From Nitrosomonas sp. Nm84 (lineage in GTDB: Bacteria; Pseudomonadota; Gammaproteobacteria; Burkholderiales; Nitrosomonadaceae): a stretch of 64,000 nucleotides of DNA. The stretch spans positions 29,958 through 93,957 of the forward strand of contig NZ_QJJP01000012.1 of assembly GCF_003201565.1 (NCBI RefSeq). The letters run 5' to 3'. Under the pieces are notes generated by a model. The model searched no databases, was not told where the DNA came from, and saw nothing but the letters and a program-made list of their open reading frames with translations. The translations under genes and the position numbers were made by a program. This document shows positions 46,921-58,420 of the stretch, one piece after another; the first letter of the stretch is position 1, and every line of letters begins with the position of its first letter.

Positions 46921-49515
46921 TCATTTTGTAGTATCAATTGCTTTCTTCAATACATAAAGCTGTTCGAGCGCTTGCTTGGGGCTGAGTTCATCCGGTGCAA
47001 GGTTTTGCAACATCGCAATCACCGGATGCTCTTTTGCAATATCTTGTTCCGGCTCAGAAACGGAATTGGAAAACAAATCCAGTTGTGGTGCTCTCTTTAC
47101 ACTCTCCTGTTCCAGTTTGATCAGGTGCTTTCTCGCCACTTTAATGACTGACTCGGGAACGCCTGCCAATGCGGCGACTTGCAAGCCATAACTCTGGCTT
47201 GCCGGACCCTCGGCCACTTTATGTAGAAAAACAATACGGTGTTTATACTCCACCGCATCCAAGTGAACATTCTTGATGTGCTTAAATTCTTCCGCAAGCT
47301 TTGTTAATTCAAAGTAATGCGTTGCAAACAATGTAAAACTGCGGTTCTTAGTCAGTAAATACCGGGCAATTGCAAACGCTAGCGCCAAACCGTCAAAGGT
47401 GGAGGTGCCACGCCCGACTTCATCCATCAGCACCAGGCTGTGTGCCGTCGCGTTATGCAATATATTGGCTGTTTCCGTCATTTCCACCATAAACGTCGAT
47501 CGGCCGCTGGCAAGATCGTCGGCAGCGCCAATCCGGGTGAAGATCTGGTCCAGCGCACCGATGCGCACTTGTTTGGCGGGTACATAACTGCCGCAATGAG
47601 CTAGTAAGGCAATGAGCGCGATTTGCCGCATGTAGGTGGATTTACCGCCCATGTTGGGGCCGGTAATCATCAGCATTTTCGGCTTTCCGGTAGGCTCAGC
47701 GCCTAACTGAACATCGTTGGCAACAAAGTTTTCTATCTGGCTCTCCACAACCGGGTGACGGCCGGTCTCTATGGTAAAAACATCCTCATCAGATAGATGC
47801 GGGGCAGAATAGTCAAGTGCTTGCGCACGTTCCGCCAGTGCGCACAGAACATCAATCTCAGCAATGCTCGCGGCTATTTTCTGCAGTGCATGGACATACT
47901 TTAATAGCGCCTCCAACAATCCATCATATAAATATTTTTCCCGCGCCAACGCCCGGTCCTGCGCAGACAATGCTTTATCCTCAAAAGCTTTCAGTTCCGG
48001 CGTAATGTAGCGCTCAGCGCTTTTTAAGGTTTGTCTGCGCCGATAATCATCGGGGATTTTTTCGCTGTGCGCGTGCGTGACTTCAATATAAAAACCATGC
48101 ACGCGATTGTATTCCACCTTCAGATTAGGAATACCGGTGCGCTCCTTTTCACGCATTTCCAGCTGCAACAGGAATTCCCCGCAATTGTTTTGCAACGCAC
48201 GCAACTCATCGAGTTCAGCGTCATAACCATCGGCAATCACATTGCCTTCGCGCAGTACCACACCGGGTTCTTTCAATAAGGATTTGCCCAATAACTCAAC
48301 CAGTGCAGGTTCGATCTGCATGGCTTGGATCAATTGACTGATTCTCTCGCTGCAACACGCTGCAATGGCCTGGATAATTTCCGGTAATCGTTGCAAACTA
48401 TCACGCAATCCCGATAAATCTCGCGGGCGCGCAGATTTGAGCGCAATGCGCGCAGTAATCCGCTCAACATCGACAATCTGCCGCAACAGGCTGCGCGCGG
48501 TCAGATAATGATTCTGCTCATTCTCTCCGATCAAAGCTGCAATACTATCGAGCCGTTTTTGTATGGCCGAACGATCGCGTAATGGATGATGCAGCCAGAA
48601 TTGCAACAAACGGCTACCCATGTTGGTTGAGCACGTATCCAGTAATGACAGCAACGTAGGCGATCGTTCACCGCGAATGGTTTCAGAAATCTCCAGATTA
48701 CGCCGCGTCGCAGCATCCATGCGCACATAGATACTTTCTCGCTCAGCTTGCAATGACGTGATATGAAGCGCAGCCGATCCTTGCGTCAGGCGGGTGTATT
48801 CCAATAAAGCGCCGGCGGCGCATAACGCGGTCGATAAATCTTCACAACCAAAACCGGACAAATCATGCGTTGCAAACTGTCGCGTAAGATTATCAACTGC
48901 ACTATCGTTATCAAACTGCCACACCGGTAAGCGCTTTAATGCCCAATTTTTCCCTTGTAGCTCAGGCAGTGTCAACGTTTCTGGTAACAGAATTTCTGCC
49001 GGTTGCAATCGCTCCAGCTCGCTGAGCAGATTTTGAGATGACGTCTCCATCACACGCAATTGCCCAGCCGCCAGATTCAGCCACGCAAACCCCAAAGTCG
49101 ATTCATGCAAAAATAAAGCCAGTAAAATGCAGTCACGCTTATCCTCGAGCAATGCCGCATCAGTCAACGTTCCAGGTGTGATGATACGGATCACTTCACG
49201 CGCTACCGGCCCCTTGCTGGTCGCCGGATCCCCCACCTGCTCACAAATAGCGACGGATTCACCCACCTTGACCAGCTTTGCCAAATACTGCTCAGCCGCA
49301 TGATAAGGCACCCCCGCCATTTTAATCGGCTCCCCGGCAGAAGCGCCGCGCTGCGTTAACGTGATTCCCAGCAGTTTTGACGCTTTCTCCGCATCGTCAA
49401 AAAATAATTCATAAAAATCCCCCATGCGATAAAACATCAGCATGTCCGGATGCTGCGCCTTGATGCGCAAGTATTGCTGCATCATGGGGGTATGTGGGTC
49501 TTTTTGGGTTTTCAT
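46921..49515 (-). CDS. mutS: DNA mismatch repair ATPase MutS
   Basis: An 864-residue mismatch-recognition protein. The N-terminal mismatch domain keeps the Phe-x-Glu wedge in [18 protein letters not shown]; the ABC-type ATPase has Walker [16 protein letters not shown] and Walker [19 protein letters not shown]. The C-terminal tail for tetramer and MutL contact ([11 protein letters not shown]...[14 protein letters not shown]) is present. It is convergent with slyD. Confidence 0.97.
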   Translation of the reverse strand: MKTQKDPHTPMMQQYLRIKAQHPDMLMFYRMGDFYELFFDDAEKASKLLGITLTQRGASAGEPIKMAGVPYHAAEQYLAKLVKVGESVAICEQVGDPATSKGPVAREVIRIITPGTLTDAALLEDKRDCILLALFLHESTLGFAWLNLAAGQLRVMETSSQNLLSELERLQPAEILLPETLTLPELQGKNWALKRLPVWQFDNDSAVDNLTRQFATHDLSGFGCEDLSTALCAAGALLEYTRLTQGSAALHITSLQAERESIYVRMDAATRRNLEISETIRGERSPTLLSLLDTCSTNMGSRLLQFWLHHPLRDRSAIQKRLDSIAALIGENEQNHYLTARSLLRQIVDVERITARIALKSARPRDLSGLRDSLQRLPEIIQAIAACCSERISQLIQAMQIEPALVELLGKSLLKEPGVVLREGNVIADGYDAELDELRALQNNCGEFLLQLEMREKERTGIPNLKVEYNRVHGFYIEVTHAHSEKIPDDYRRRQTLKSAERYITPELKAFEDKALSAQDRALAREKYLYDGLLEALLKYVHALQKIAASIAEIDVLCALAERAQALDYSAPHLSDEDVFTIETGRHPVVESQIENFVANDVQLGAEPTGKPKMLMITGPNMGGKSTYMRQIALIALLAHCGSYVPAKQVRIGALDQIFTRIGAADDLASGRSTFMVEMTETANILHNATAHSLVLMDEVGRGTSTFDGLALAFAIARYLLTKNRSFTLFATHYFELTKLAEEFKHIKNVHLDAVEYKHRIVFLHKVAEGPASQSYGLQVAALAGVPESVIKVARKHLIKLEQESVKRAPQLDLFSNSVSEPEQDIAKEHPVIAMLQNLAPDELSPKQALEQLYVLKKAIDTTK

Positions 49516-49605
49516 CGGCTCTACAGAAGATTATTGTTACATTGGAGAAACTGAAATCGCTGATATCAAGCGTTGATTATGGTACAAATTTTAATTGTTC
49601 GGAAG

Positions 49606-49738
49606 TTAGCAGGCCATTGAAAAACGTTTTTGAGATAATCGATACCAGGCAAAAATAGACGGGAAAGCGCAGTTTATTCGTAATCAATGAACATCACGAG
49701 CCTGTTTTTAACACTGTGGTGGTAACGCAGATAGCTTT
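49606..49738. repeat. MITE-like repeat, copy 2, right end lost
   Basis: It begins TTAGCAGGCCATTGAAAAACG, like copy 1, and runs through the shared interior AAAGCGCAGTTTAT, AATGAACAT and GAGCCTGTTTTTAACACTG. After AACGCAGATAG it diverges, so the right terminal repeat is missing. The left half lies downstream of... an unrelated gap beyond the mutS start; the right half overlaps the end of an interrupted frame at 49708-50127. Confidence 0.75.
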
Positions 49739-50127
49739 ACACAATCCGCCCCAACAGTTTCTTCAAATAATTTCCCGCCATCCGGCATAAATTGTAGTAA
49801 TCCAGACTCGATCTGAGCTAGTACAATTAAAAGTAAAACAATTTCATCTACCGATTTCAAACTAGCACTGATGTGGCCAATAGATTTCGGTAAACCGAGA
49901 ACATCAATATTTTACAGCATAATCGGAAGTATTCGACCTTCTTCACCTTCTATTAAGGGGTATAGAGGAGTTCGAGGCTCATGAGTTAAGCCAATATTTA
50001 CTATGCAGGCCAAGGAGCAAAATACCACTACAAATTTAGATTTCTTTCCATAAATTGTGGTATCGACATACGATGTCGATAACTCTTTCCCAGCCGAGCA
50101 TTCATCCGCGCAGATGACCCCCGGCAT
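49708..50127 (-). pseudogene. Interrupted frame reading into a repeat
   Basis: A minus-strand frame of 140 codons with a single internal TAA at 49912-49914. The first 71 codons (MPGVICADEC..., with a hydrophobic stretch KFVVVFCSLACIVNIGL) and the 68 after the stop (NIDVLGLPKSIGHISASLKSVDEIVLLLIVLAQ...) are in the same register, which suggests one gene broken by a nonsense mutation. The last codons come from repeat copy 2. I do not recognise the product; it could also be two chance frames. Confidence 0.4.
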
Positions 50128-50155
50128 TTTACTCGTTCACATAGTATTTATGACG

Positions 50156-51055
50156 CTATTCCTCGACGGCACAGCCCTTTTCGGTCATTTTGTTTAGGAT
50201 TTCATAGTACAAGCCGTCATTTTTCAATGACGGTGCAGAAGTCAGTAGTTCGGACAATTGCATACAATTGACACGGGGCTGGTTGATAATCGCATGCACC
50301 ATGTAATTCGTTGGCGAACGGATAGCAGCCAAGCGGTCGAAGAGATCTTGCGGCAGCACTGAATTACGGGTGAGCGCCCCCAAAACATAAGTTTTGTATA
50401 ATTCATCACGCCAACGGTCGGCAGTGTTGGCGTTACTCATCGTAGCCACGATCAACTTTTCCATGATCGCTCGCGAAATGTTGCGATTACTGGCCAATCC
50501 CGCAACTCGATCATAAGTGAGCGGCCCAGCGGCGATCTTTTCCAAAACCGCTGGCGGCGTGCTGGGGTTGGCACCGACTAATTGCACCAAAGAAGTATCA
50601 CTCGATTCCGCCAGCGTTTCGAGAATAACTACAGGTGTTGACGGATGCTCTGCCAATGCAATGTCTACATCCCTTCGACCCCAAGGAATCCAGCGCTGAC
50701 TGATTTCTTCAAGCGCCTGCGGCGTAGAAAACAAATTCTTCGCAACCGATAGCGCACTCTGCTGCACGAAAAAGCAGAACCCCGCGATTGAGAAAGCGCT
50801 TAGAAACACTGCTGCGACAAGTACATTCTTACTTTTCCACGAAGACCTACCGGTACTCAGATCAAGCAAAGCAAAAATAGTGTAAACCAAAGCCCACCCC
50901 ACAGCTGCGGCCGACATACCATAGAAGGGGATAAGTATCAAACCGATAGGGGCTGTTGAACTGGTTGACGTAAAAACGATATACACAACGTACACTATCC
51001 CAGCAATTAAACCTACGTTAGCACCCGCTTTCAGAATAGCTTTCCGATTCTGCAT
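50156..51055 (-). CDS. Membrane protein with LRV-like repeats
   Basis: A 299-residue protein. Residues 1-110 hold three hydrophobic helices (about 12-30, 38-62, 77-98), and 120-290 form a helical-repeat domain. Units read ALAEHPSTPVVILETLAES, LVGANPSTPPAVLEKIAAG and LASNRNISRAIMEKLIVA, matching the leucine-rich-variant pattern xNPxTPxxxLxxLA. Such domains bind proteins or, in one nitrogen-fixation-linked case, sit beside an iron-sulfur cluster; no Cys cluster is present here. Function unknown. It stands among decayed genes but is itself intact. Confidence 0.75.
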   Translation of the reverse strand: MQNRKAILKAGANVGLIAGIVYVVYIVFTSTSSTAPIGLILIPFYGMSAAAVGWALVYTIFALLDLSTGRSSWKSKNVLVAAVFLSAFSIAGFCFFVQQSALSVAKNLFSTPQALEEISQRWIPWGRRDVDIALAEHPSTPVVILETLAESSDTSLVQLVGANPSTPPAVLEKIAAGPLTYDRVAGLASNRNISRAIMEKLIVATMSNANTADRWRDELYKTYVLGALTRNSVLPQDLFDRLAAIRSPTNYMVHAIINQPRVNCMQLSELLTSAPSLKNDGLYYEILNKMTEKGCAVEE

Positions 51056-51083
51056 TTCACTCCTTTCTCTGGATTATTTTGAT

Positions 51084-51334
51084 CTAGATGCACAAATGAT
51101 GTAATAAATTTCGGCTATTTTCCCACTTGCTCAACCGTTTCAGATTGTGGTAAAAATTTTCATGCGGCCCTAAAGCCAGTAGCTTGACGGTATCTTGATC
51201 GATAGTACGATAAGCCAGCAGAATAAGCGGGTTGGATAAAACAAACTTTAAACCCTTATATCGCGACCTTTTCTTCCCCAATTACGGGATTAACGGCAAT
51301 GTCACGTACAACTTTTTGCTGTTTATGCAATTCT
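51084..51334 (-). pseudogene. Broken RelE/ParE-type toxin gene
   Basis: The C-terminal half of a RelE-like toxin is plain: NPLILLAYRTIDQDTVKLLALGPHENFYHNLKR. The preceding part, HKQQKVVRDIAVNPVIGEEK, lies in another frame and ends at a stop at 51256, so at least one frameshift separates the two. The toxin's N-terminus is absent, and the reading runs straight out of the antitoxin remnant, which implies a deletion between them. Not functional. Confidence 0.75.
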
Positions 51335-51436
51335 TGACCAATACCCAATTTGCTCCGGTATCGAGTGATGCTCGATCTGAGTATATTGTTTGGCTTAATT
51401 GACAAAACTCTCTGGTAATTTGACATTAACGGACAT
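51323..51436 (-). pseudogene. Broken ParD-like antitoxin gene
   Basis: From ATG 51436 the frame reads MSVNVKLPESFVN-stop-AKQYTQIEHHSIPEQIGYWSRIA-stop. This is the start of the ParD-like antitoxin family (MSVxVKLPESLVxxAKxY....HRSxPxQIxYWxxI), with a TAA at 51395-51397 in place of a codon and the last third missing. It precedes the toxin remnant as in an intact operon. Confidence 0.72.
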
Positions 51437-51443
51437 AGCGACT

Positions 51444-51460
51444 CTCTATCTTTGATAGAG
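51444..51460. promoter_or_regulatory. Palindrome before the antitoxin remnant
   Basis: CTCTATC-TTT-GATAGAG, a perfect 7-bp dyad with a 3-bp centre, lies 7 bp upstream of the antitoxin start. In type II toxin-antitoxin operons the antitoxin binds such a site to repress its own promoter; this may be the surviving operator. Confidence 0.5.
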
Positions 51461-51727
51461 CGTTTGATTTTAATCCATAAAACAACCAACAATTAAGCCA
51501 TTCAAGCAGGATTGGACGGTGGCGTAAGCAATAAAACTGTGAGGGAGATTTGGTGGGAAGAAACCGAACAACGTTCTAAAAATAAACGTGGGTAAACTCC
51601 ACTTAACGAATCGTGCGTATCACTGATCTGTCCGATATTACCGATTTCAAATTGAATAATGGAGAAGTAAAATGCACAAGTTGTTTATTGCACACCTTTC
51701 ATGCTAGCCCATAAGTAACCAAGCTGG

Positions 51728-52015
51728 TTATACGTTACCTTCTTTCCGTAGTGTACTGCACCGTTCTTTTGGGATGACATTTTTGACTGCCTCGTCCCAA
51801 TGATCCGGATAATCGTGCGTTAAAATAACCGCATCCACATCAACGATCTCGTTGATCAGCATCAGTAGTTCAGCCGTCGGATTGCCGATGTGATCGTTGA
51901 TCGTTCCACCAACCCCCGGCACTGCCCCCTTTTCTGCCAACCAAGGATCGATCAATATTTTTTTACCTGCATAGTTAATCTTAAGAGTTGCGCTTCGGAT
52001 TTGCGTGAATTGCAT
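51728..52015 (-). pseudogene. Truncated metallo-beta-lactamase-fold protein
   Basis: Ninety-five codons that match only the first third of an MBL-fold hydrolase. MQFTQIRSATLKINYAGKKILIDPWLA is the usual first beta hairpin, and VDAVILTHDYPDHWD is the zinc motif, where canonical THxHxDHWD has Asp-Tyr in place of x-His, so one metal ligand is changed. The frame stops soon after at KERCSTLRKEGNV. An AGGAG site lies 9 nt before ATG 52015. The rest of the gene is missing from the downstream DNA. Confidence 0.65.
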
Positions 52016-52172
52016 TTTTATAAACTCCTCTATCTGCATTTGATGGAGTTCATTATGAATAAACTATTGGGAAATGACAGTGGCCCATGGGACATTTCTC
52101 ATGATTTTTGGGCCAAAAGGCATTGAAATTACCACCAACTGTTTCGAGTGTTGCAAGAAATATTATCTGAAA

Positions 52173-52550
52173 TCAATATTTTATATGGATCGAACCTTCA
52201 CTCATTTGCCCATAGATTGTGTAAGGTAAAAAAACCGTATCCAATACCCCTGACAGCATCAAATCAATGAGCACCAATTCTGGTGCCGATCCTAACCACA
52301 GCGCTGTACGAGGTGGTTTTCCGCGTAAAGCACAGATATCATAAGAAATACCACTGTAAATCCGCGGTATCGTTTCACAAGGCGACTTTACTTGATTAAG
52401 ATTATATTGTACGGCTGAATCGCCTTTGATAACTGTATTGATCGTCCCACATCCCGATAGAGAAAAAACTATCAAACAAACAAACGTATTTTTAAATATA
52501 TTTTTTATGCTACTGATATGCAGAAATATTGGCTCATTGCTCAACGACAT
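52173..52550 (-). CDS. YceK/YidQ-type lipoprotein
   Basis: A 125-residue small lipoprotein. I start it at 52550, where a GAGGAG site leads into MSLSNEPIFLHISSIKNIFKNTFVCLIVFSLSGCG, a long signal with the lipobox LSGC; the frame is open to 52706. The mature part has YSGISYDICALRG and the block LVLIDLMLSGVLDTVFLPYTIYGQ, characteristic of the YceK/YidQ (DUF1375) family. Role unknown. Confidence 0.82.
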   Translation of the reverse strand: MSLSNEPIFLHISSIKNIFKNTFVCLIVFSLSGCGTINTVIKGDSAVQYNLNQVKSPCETIPRIYSGISYDICALRGKPPRTALWLGSAPELVLIDLMLSGVLDTVFLPYTIYGQMSEGSIHIKY

Positions 52551-52815
52551 GATGAGTACCTCTCTCCTCTTGTTATAAATATCCACTTCAGCACATGGAA
52601 TTTCATCGCTCTTAATAGTAAGACCAATATCGGAGCCTGCTCGATAATTATCTCTGACATATGACCACAGATTAAAACCAGAATTGATTGCAGGGATGTT
52701 GTACAAAAGTACTATTCAGCTTGTCGAGTGTCGTGGATGATCAATCAAATGAACGATCCTAAGTCAGGATTATTTCTGTTTTTAGCGCGAATAGCCGACA
52801 GCAGTACATCCCTTA

Positions 52816-55410
52816 CTACACCAATCTCCTATCCACCCAATCCATCACACTTTGAAGCGCCGTCGGCAAATGCTCCGGCTGTGTACCGCCCGCCTGCGCC
52901 ATATCGGGTCGACCGCCGCCTTTGCCACCGACTTGCTGCGCCACAAAATTGACCAGCTCACCAGCTTTTATCCGGCTGGTCAGATCAGCGCTGATACCGG
53001 CGATCAGGGTTATTTTTCCGTCTTCAACAGCACTCAGCACGATGGCACAGGATTTCAGTTTATCTTTGAGCTGATCCAGCGTTTCACGCAAAACTTTAGC
53101 ATCGGCATTTTCCAGGTTGGCAGCCAAAATTTTGATACCTTTTATTTCCTGCGCTTGTGCCGCCAGATCGTCGCCCTGAGAGCTGGCCAGTTTGGTTTTT
53201 AGCCGTGTCAGTTCTTTTTCAGCTTGCCGTACATTGTCGATAATTTGGGCAATTTTTTGCGTGACCTCCTGCGGACTAGTTTTTAAGGTCTGAGCGATTT
53301 CCAATAATTGCGCCTCGCGCTGCTGCACATAGTCAACCGCTGCTTTTCCCGTGACCGCTTCAACACGGCGGATACCGGCAGCGACGCCCGATTCCGTTAC
53401 AATTTTAAAAAAGCCGATTTGCCCGATTTGCGGCACATGCGTACCACCACATAATTCGGTAGAGAATTCACTCATGCCGATGACACGCACGACATCCGAA
53501 TATTTTTCACCAAACAGCGCCATGGCACCGCGCTTGATGGCGTCGTCATATTTCATCGTGGACGCTTCCACGATGGCGTTGTTACGGATTTGGTCGTTGA
53601 CCAAACGCTCAATGTCACGAATTTCGTCTGCAGATAGTGGTGCGTTATGGGCAAAATCAAAGCGGGTGCGGTTGGCGTCGACCAACGAGCCTTTTTGCGT
53701 CACATGCGTACCTAGTATCTGGCGCAGTGCGGCATGCAGCAAGTGAGTCGCGGAATGATTGTTCGCGATACTGGTACGGGTTAACGGATTGACTTTGGCC
53801 ATCACGGTATCCTTGATCACCAGTCGGCCGCTGCGTAACCGGCCTTTATGTCCAAACACGCCGGCTTGTATTTTTTGCGTGTCCGCTACGACAAAAGTAC
53901 CATTCGCCACCAGCAACTCGCCGCTGTCGCCCACTTGTCCACCGGATTCGGCATAAAACGGCGTCTGATCCAGAACCACCACCGCTTCATCACCGGCTTC
54001 GATGAAATCCACCGCGCTGCCTTGCTTGTAAATCGCCAATACCTGCCCTTCGTGCTGCAAGGTCTCGTAACCATAGAAAGTGGTTTGATTGCCGCTGTAT
54101 TCAATGCCTTCCTGCATGGTGAATTTGTTGGCGGCGCGCGCTTGTTCGCGCTGCCGTGCCATGGCCTGCTCAAAACCGGCATGGTCGACGCTAATGCCGC
54201 GTTCACGCACGATGTCGGCAGTCAGATCAACAGGGAAGCCGAACGTGTCATAGAGTCGGAATGCGGTTTCACCGTCCAGTACCTTGATTTTCTGACTGAG
54301 TGCAGTTTCCAGAATCTGCATGCCGTTTTCCAGTGTTTCGGCAAAGCGCTCTTCTTCTTGCTGTAACACGGCGGCAACACGTGCTTTGGCAGCAACCAGT
54401 TCCGGATAGGCTTGCCCCATCACTTTGCTTAAATCTTCTACCAGTTGATAAAAGAAAGGCTGTTTTTGTCCGAGTTGGTAGCCATGGCGGATAGCGCGAC
54501 GGATGATGCGCCGCAGCACATAACCGCGCCCTTCGCTGCCGGGAATGACGCCATCGGTAATCAAAAACGAGCAGGCGCGGATATGATCGGCAATCACTTT
54601 TAAGGAATTATCCGCAAGGTCTTTGGTATGGGTGACGCGCGCGGCGGCTTTGATCAAGCTTTGAAACAGATCGATGTCGTAATTACTGTGAACGTGCTGC
54701 ATGACCGCGGAAATCCGTTCCAAGCCCATGCCGGTATCCACCGATGGCTTGGGCAGCGGGTGCAGTGTACCGGCACTGTCGCGGTTATATTGCATGAATA
54801 CCAGATTCCAGATTTCAATGTAACGATCGCCATCAGCATCGGCAGAACCCGGTGGCCCTCCTTTGACATCCGGCCCGTGATCATAAAAAATTTCGGAGCA
54901 AGGACCGCAAGGTCCAGTATCGCCCATTTGCCAAAAGTTATCCATAGTGGCAATTCGTACCACTCGCGATGGTTCAACACCTATTTCATTCAACCAGATA
55001 TCCGCGGCTTCATCGTCTTCCGCATAGACAGTCACCCACAATTTCTCGCGCGGAATTTTGAGCGACTGGGTCAGAAATTCCCAGGCAAATTGAATGGCAT
55101 TACGTTTGAAGTAATCGCCAAAGCTGAAATTTCCTAGCATTTCAAAAAACGTATGATGCCGCGCCGTGTAGCCGACATTTTCCAGGTCATTATGTTTACC
55201 ACCGGCACGCACGCAGCGCTGCGAACTGACTGCACGCACATAGGGACGTTTATCCTGGCCCAGAAATACATCCTTGAATTGCACCATACCCGCATTGGTG
55301 AACAATAAAGTCGGGTCATTGTTCGGTACCAGCGGGCTGGAAGCTACGATGGTGTGACCATGTGATTCAAAAAATTCGAGAAATTTTTGTCGTATTTCGC
55401 TGCTTTTCAT
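52816..55410 (-). CDS. alaS: Alanyl-tRNA synthetase
   Basis: An 864-residue class II synthetase. N-terminal catalytic domain begins [40 protein letters not shown]. The editing domain has [12 protein letters not shown] and [13 protein letters not shown], which bind zinc; the C-terminal glycine-rich end ([15 protein letters not shown]) closes the DHHA1 domain. Its start overlaps the stop of the preceding small gene by 4 bp. Confidence 0.98.
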   Translation of the reverse strand: MKSSEIRQKFLEFFESHGHTIVASSPLVPNNDPTLLFTNAGMVQFKDVFLGQDKRPYVRAVSSQRCVRAGGKHNDLENVGYTARHHTFFEMLGNFSFGDYFKRNAIQFAWEFLTQSLKIPREKLWVTVYAEDDEAADIWLNEIGVEPSRVVRIATMDNFWQMGDTGPCGPCSEIFYDHGPDVKGGPPGSADADGDRYIEIWNLVFMQYNRDSAGTLHPLPKPSVDTGMGLERISAVMQHVHSNYDIDLFQSLIKAAARVTHTKDLADNSLKVIADHIRACSFLITDGVIPGSEGRGYVLRRIIRRAIRHGYQLGQKQPFFYQLVEDLSKVMGQAYPELVAAKARVAAVLQQEEERFAETLENGMQILETALSQKIKVLDGETAFRLYDTFGFPVDLTADIVRERGISVDHAGFEQAMARQREQARAANKFTMQEGIEYSGNQTTFYGYETLQHEGQVLAIYKQGSAVDFIEAGDEAVVVLDQTPFYAESGGQVGDSGELLVANGTFVVADTQKIQAGVFGHKGRLRSGRLVIKDTVMAKVNPLTRTSIANNHSATHLLHAALRQILGTHVTQKGSLVDANRTRFDFAHNAPLSADEIRDIERLVNDQIRNNAIVEASTMKYDDAIKRGAMALFGEKYSDVVRVIGMSEFSTELCGGTHVPQIGQIGFFKIVTESGVAAGIRRVEAVTGKAAVDYVQQREAQLLEIAQTLKTSPQEVTQKIAQIIDNVRQAEKELTRLKTKLASSQGDDLAAQAQEIKGIKILAANLENADAKVLRETLDQLKDKLKSCAIVLSAVEDGKITLIAGISADLTSRIKAGELVNFVAQQVGGKGGGRPDMAQAGGTQPEHLPTALQSVMDWVDRRLV

Positions 55411-55775
55411 ATTTTTTGCTGTTGCTCGTATCGTTCTAGTTCAAATACCGTCAAACCCACTGCTTCGCCTTTGACGATGGCCAGGCTTTTGACTTTAACG
55501 CGGATGGTGATTTCTTCGTTCATCTTGGGTAAATCGAGTTCGGTTAACACCGTAATTTCACCACTTTTATCTTCCAATACATAGGATTTTAGATTGACCA
55601 TCGGTAGACGTGTGGGGTTTTTTGCAATGCCCTTCAGTTTCACTTCTTTGTCATCAAAATTGACGGTGGATTCGTTGATTTCGTTGATGGATACTATTTC
55701 ATCCGCACTGGCCTGATTGCCTGCCAATAAAAAAATTGCCAGTATGAACATCGTTTGCATCAGCAATTTTTTCAT
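55407..55775 (-). CDS. Small secreted OB-fold-like protein
   Basis: A 122-residue protein with a signal peptide (1-24, ASA-D). The mature part is a compact beta-rich domain ([71 protein letters not shown]) of OB-fold appearance, like tRNA_anti-type or BOF domains. It is joined by 4-bp ATGA overlaps to recX before it and alaS after it, an odd place for an exported protein. Function unknown. Confidence 0.8.
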   Translation of the reverse strand: MKKLLMQTMFILAIFLLAGNQASADEIVSINEINESTVNFDDKEVKLKGIAKNPTRLPMVNLKSYVLEDKSGEITVLTELDLPKMNEEITIRVKVKSLAIVKGEAVGLTVFELERYEQQQKI

Positions 55776-56230
55776 GGATTCTCCTCGTGCGCTTGTGATA
55801 AAACTTGCTGTATTACTTCCATTGAAAACCCCCTGCTCATCATGAACCGCATTTGTTTGCCGCGTTCTTCTCTGGTACAGGGTAATTCACCAAATTTCTT
55901 TTGCCAGATTGCAAGTGCTGCGTCCAACTCGGTTTCCTTAAGCGATAGCAATGCACTGTGAATCAAATGCTCATCAATGCCTTTTTCTTTTAACTCATAA
56001 ACAATACGTTGGCTACCAAAACGGGATCTGCGCGTGCGGACGATTTGTTCAACAACCCGTTCGGCTGATAAAAAGCCATCTTGTTCCAGCTTGTCCAGTA
56101 CAGTCGACAAAGCTTCCGGAGAAAACGAGCGTGCGTAAGCGCAAAGCTTTTTTTCCAGTTCCGAACGAGAATACTCGCGTTGAGCCAGATAACGCAGCGC
56201 ACGCATTTCCAGGGGGGAACGGGTTTCCAC
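55772..56230 (-). CDS. recX: RecA regulator RecX
   Basis: A 152-residue modulator that caps RecA filaments. It has the three-helix repeats of the family: LEMRALRYLAQREYSRSELEKKL, a middle repeat, and the segment RTRRSRFGSQRIVYELKEKGID. It starts 5 bp after recA and overlaps the next gene by 4 bp. Confidence 0.95.
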   Translation of the reverse strand: METRSPLEMRALRYLAQREYSRSELEKKLCAYARSFSPEALSTVLDKLEQDGFLSAERVVEQIVRTRRSRFGSQRIVYELKEKGIDEHLIHSALLSLKETELDAALAIWQKKFGELPCTREERGKQMRFMMSRGFSMEVIQQVLSQAHEENP

Positions 56231-56235
56231 AAAGC

Positions 56236-57285
56236 TTATTTCTCTTTATCCGTTTTTTCTTTCTCGACTTTCTCTTTTGCAGGTCTGGCTTGATCCACAA
56301 TGCCTACAATCGATCGAATCTTTTGTTCGATTTCCTGGGCGATATCTTCGTGCTCTTTCAGGTAGTCTCGCACATTATCTTTGCCCTGGCCGATTTTCTC
56401 ACCTTTATAAGCATACCAGGCACCTGATTTATCGATGAGCTTATGTAATACGCCCAGCTCGATAATCTCGCTATCACGCGAAATACCTTCGCCGTACAAA
56501 ATATCGAAATCCGCTTGCTTGAACGGTGGCGCCACTTTATTTTTAACCACTTTCACGCGCGTTTCGTTGCCGATGACTTCTTCACCTTTTTTGATCGATC
56601 CGGTGCGGCGGATATCCAGACGCACGGATGCATAAAATTTTAATGCGTTGCCGCCGGTCGTGGTTTCAGGGTTACCAAACATCACACCAATTTTCATGCG
56701 AATCTGGTTAATGAAGATGACCATGGTATTGCTGCGTTTGATATTGGCGGTGAGCTTGCGTAAAGCCTGTGACATGAGCCGTGCCTGCAATCCCATTTGC
56801 GGATCGCCCATATCGCCTTCGATTTCTGCACGGGGTGTCAGTGCGGCGACTGAATCCACCACCACAATATCCACCGAACCTGAGCGTACCAGCATATCGG
56901 CTATTTCCAGCGCCTGCTCGCCATTATCGGGTTGAGATATCAGCAATTCCTGAACATTAACACCGATTTTCTGCGCATATTGAGGATCCAGTGCATGTTC
57001 TGCGTCAATAAAGGCTGCAGTTCCTCCGATTTTTTGCATTTCTGCAATCACTTGGAGTGTCAACGTGGTTTTACCGGAAGATTCAGGTCCATAAATTTCA
57101 ATGACCCGACCACGCGGCAATCCTCCCACCCCCAGCGCGATATCAAGCCCCAACGAACCGGTAGAAACAACTTGTATATCATAGGCGACATCATTAGCGC
57201 CCAATCGCATGATTGAACCTTTGCCAAACTGTTTTTCGATTTGGGCCAGAGCAACATCAAGCGCTTTACTTCTATTTTCGTCCAT
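56236..57285 (-). CDS. recA: Recombinase RecA
   Basis: A 349-residue DNA strand-exchange protein. Walker [10 protein letters not shown] is at 66-74, and the core has [16 protein letters not shown], the L1/L2 loop regions ([29 protein letters not shown]) and an acidic-basic C-terminal tail. I looked for a LexA box in the 200 bp upstream and did not find one of the E. coli form. Confidence 0.98.
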   Translation of the reverse strand: MDENRSKALDVALAQIEKQFGKGSIMRLGANDVAYDIQVVSTGSLGLDIALGVGGLPRGRVIEIYGPESSGKTTLTLQVIAEMQKIGGTAAFIDAEHALDPQYAQKIGVNVQELLISQPDNGEQALEIADMLVRSGSVDIVVVDSVAALTPRAEIEGDMGDPQMGLQARLMSQALRKLTANIKRSNTMVIFINQIRMKIGVMFGNPETTTGGNALKFYASVRLDIRRTGSIKKGEEVIGNETRVKVVKNKVAPPFKQADFDILYGEGISRDSEIIELGVLHKLIDKSGAWYAYKGEKIGQGKDNVRDYLKEHEDIAQEIEQKIRSIVGIVDQARPAKEKVEKEKTDKEK

Positions 57286-57413
57286 GATTTTTCCTGTTAA
57301 GAGTCAATCAAATTATCGCATAACCTGTGCCGCATCAATGTAACTTGTGATCAAGTTGTTTAACTTCTCAAGGTTACTGTAGTAAAAAACTCGAGTATCT
57401 GCTTTGCCTGCGA

Positions 57414-57419
57414 TATAAT
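57414..57419 (+). promoter_or_regulatory. Possible -10 box for adk
   Basis: A perfect TATAAT lies 90 bp before the adk start. No clear -35 hexamer is found at 16-18 bp upstream. It lies in the divergent recA-adk gap. Confidence 0.4.
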
Positions 57420-57470
57420 CGCACGATGTCATTGAAGTGGCAGATATAAATTCACTACAAGCTGCATTAA

Positions 57471-58294
<824 letters not shown>

Positions 58295-58420
58295 AATAAA
58301 GTTAACCAGCTTCGTCTTTGACTCATATCAACAGAATTCGGGATCACGATAAATCGCACCTGAGTTTTTATACAAATAAATAAGTAGCTTGCTTACGATT
58401 TAATCAATCAGGAGAAAAAC

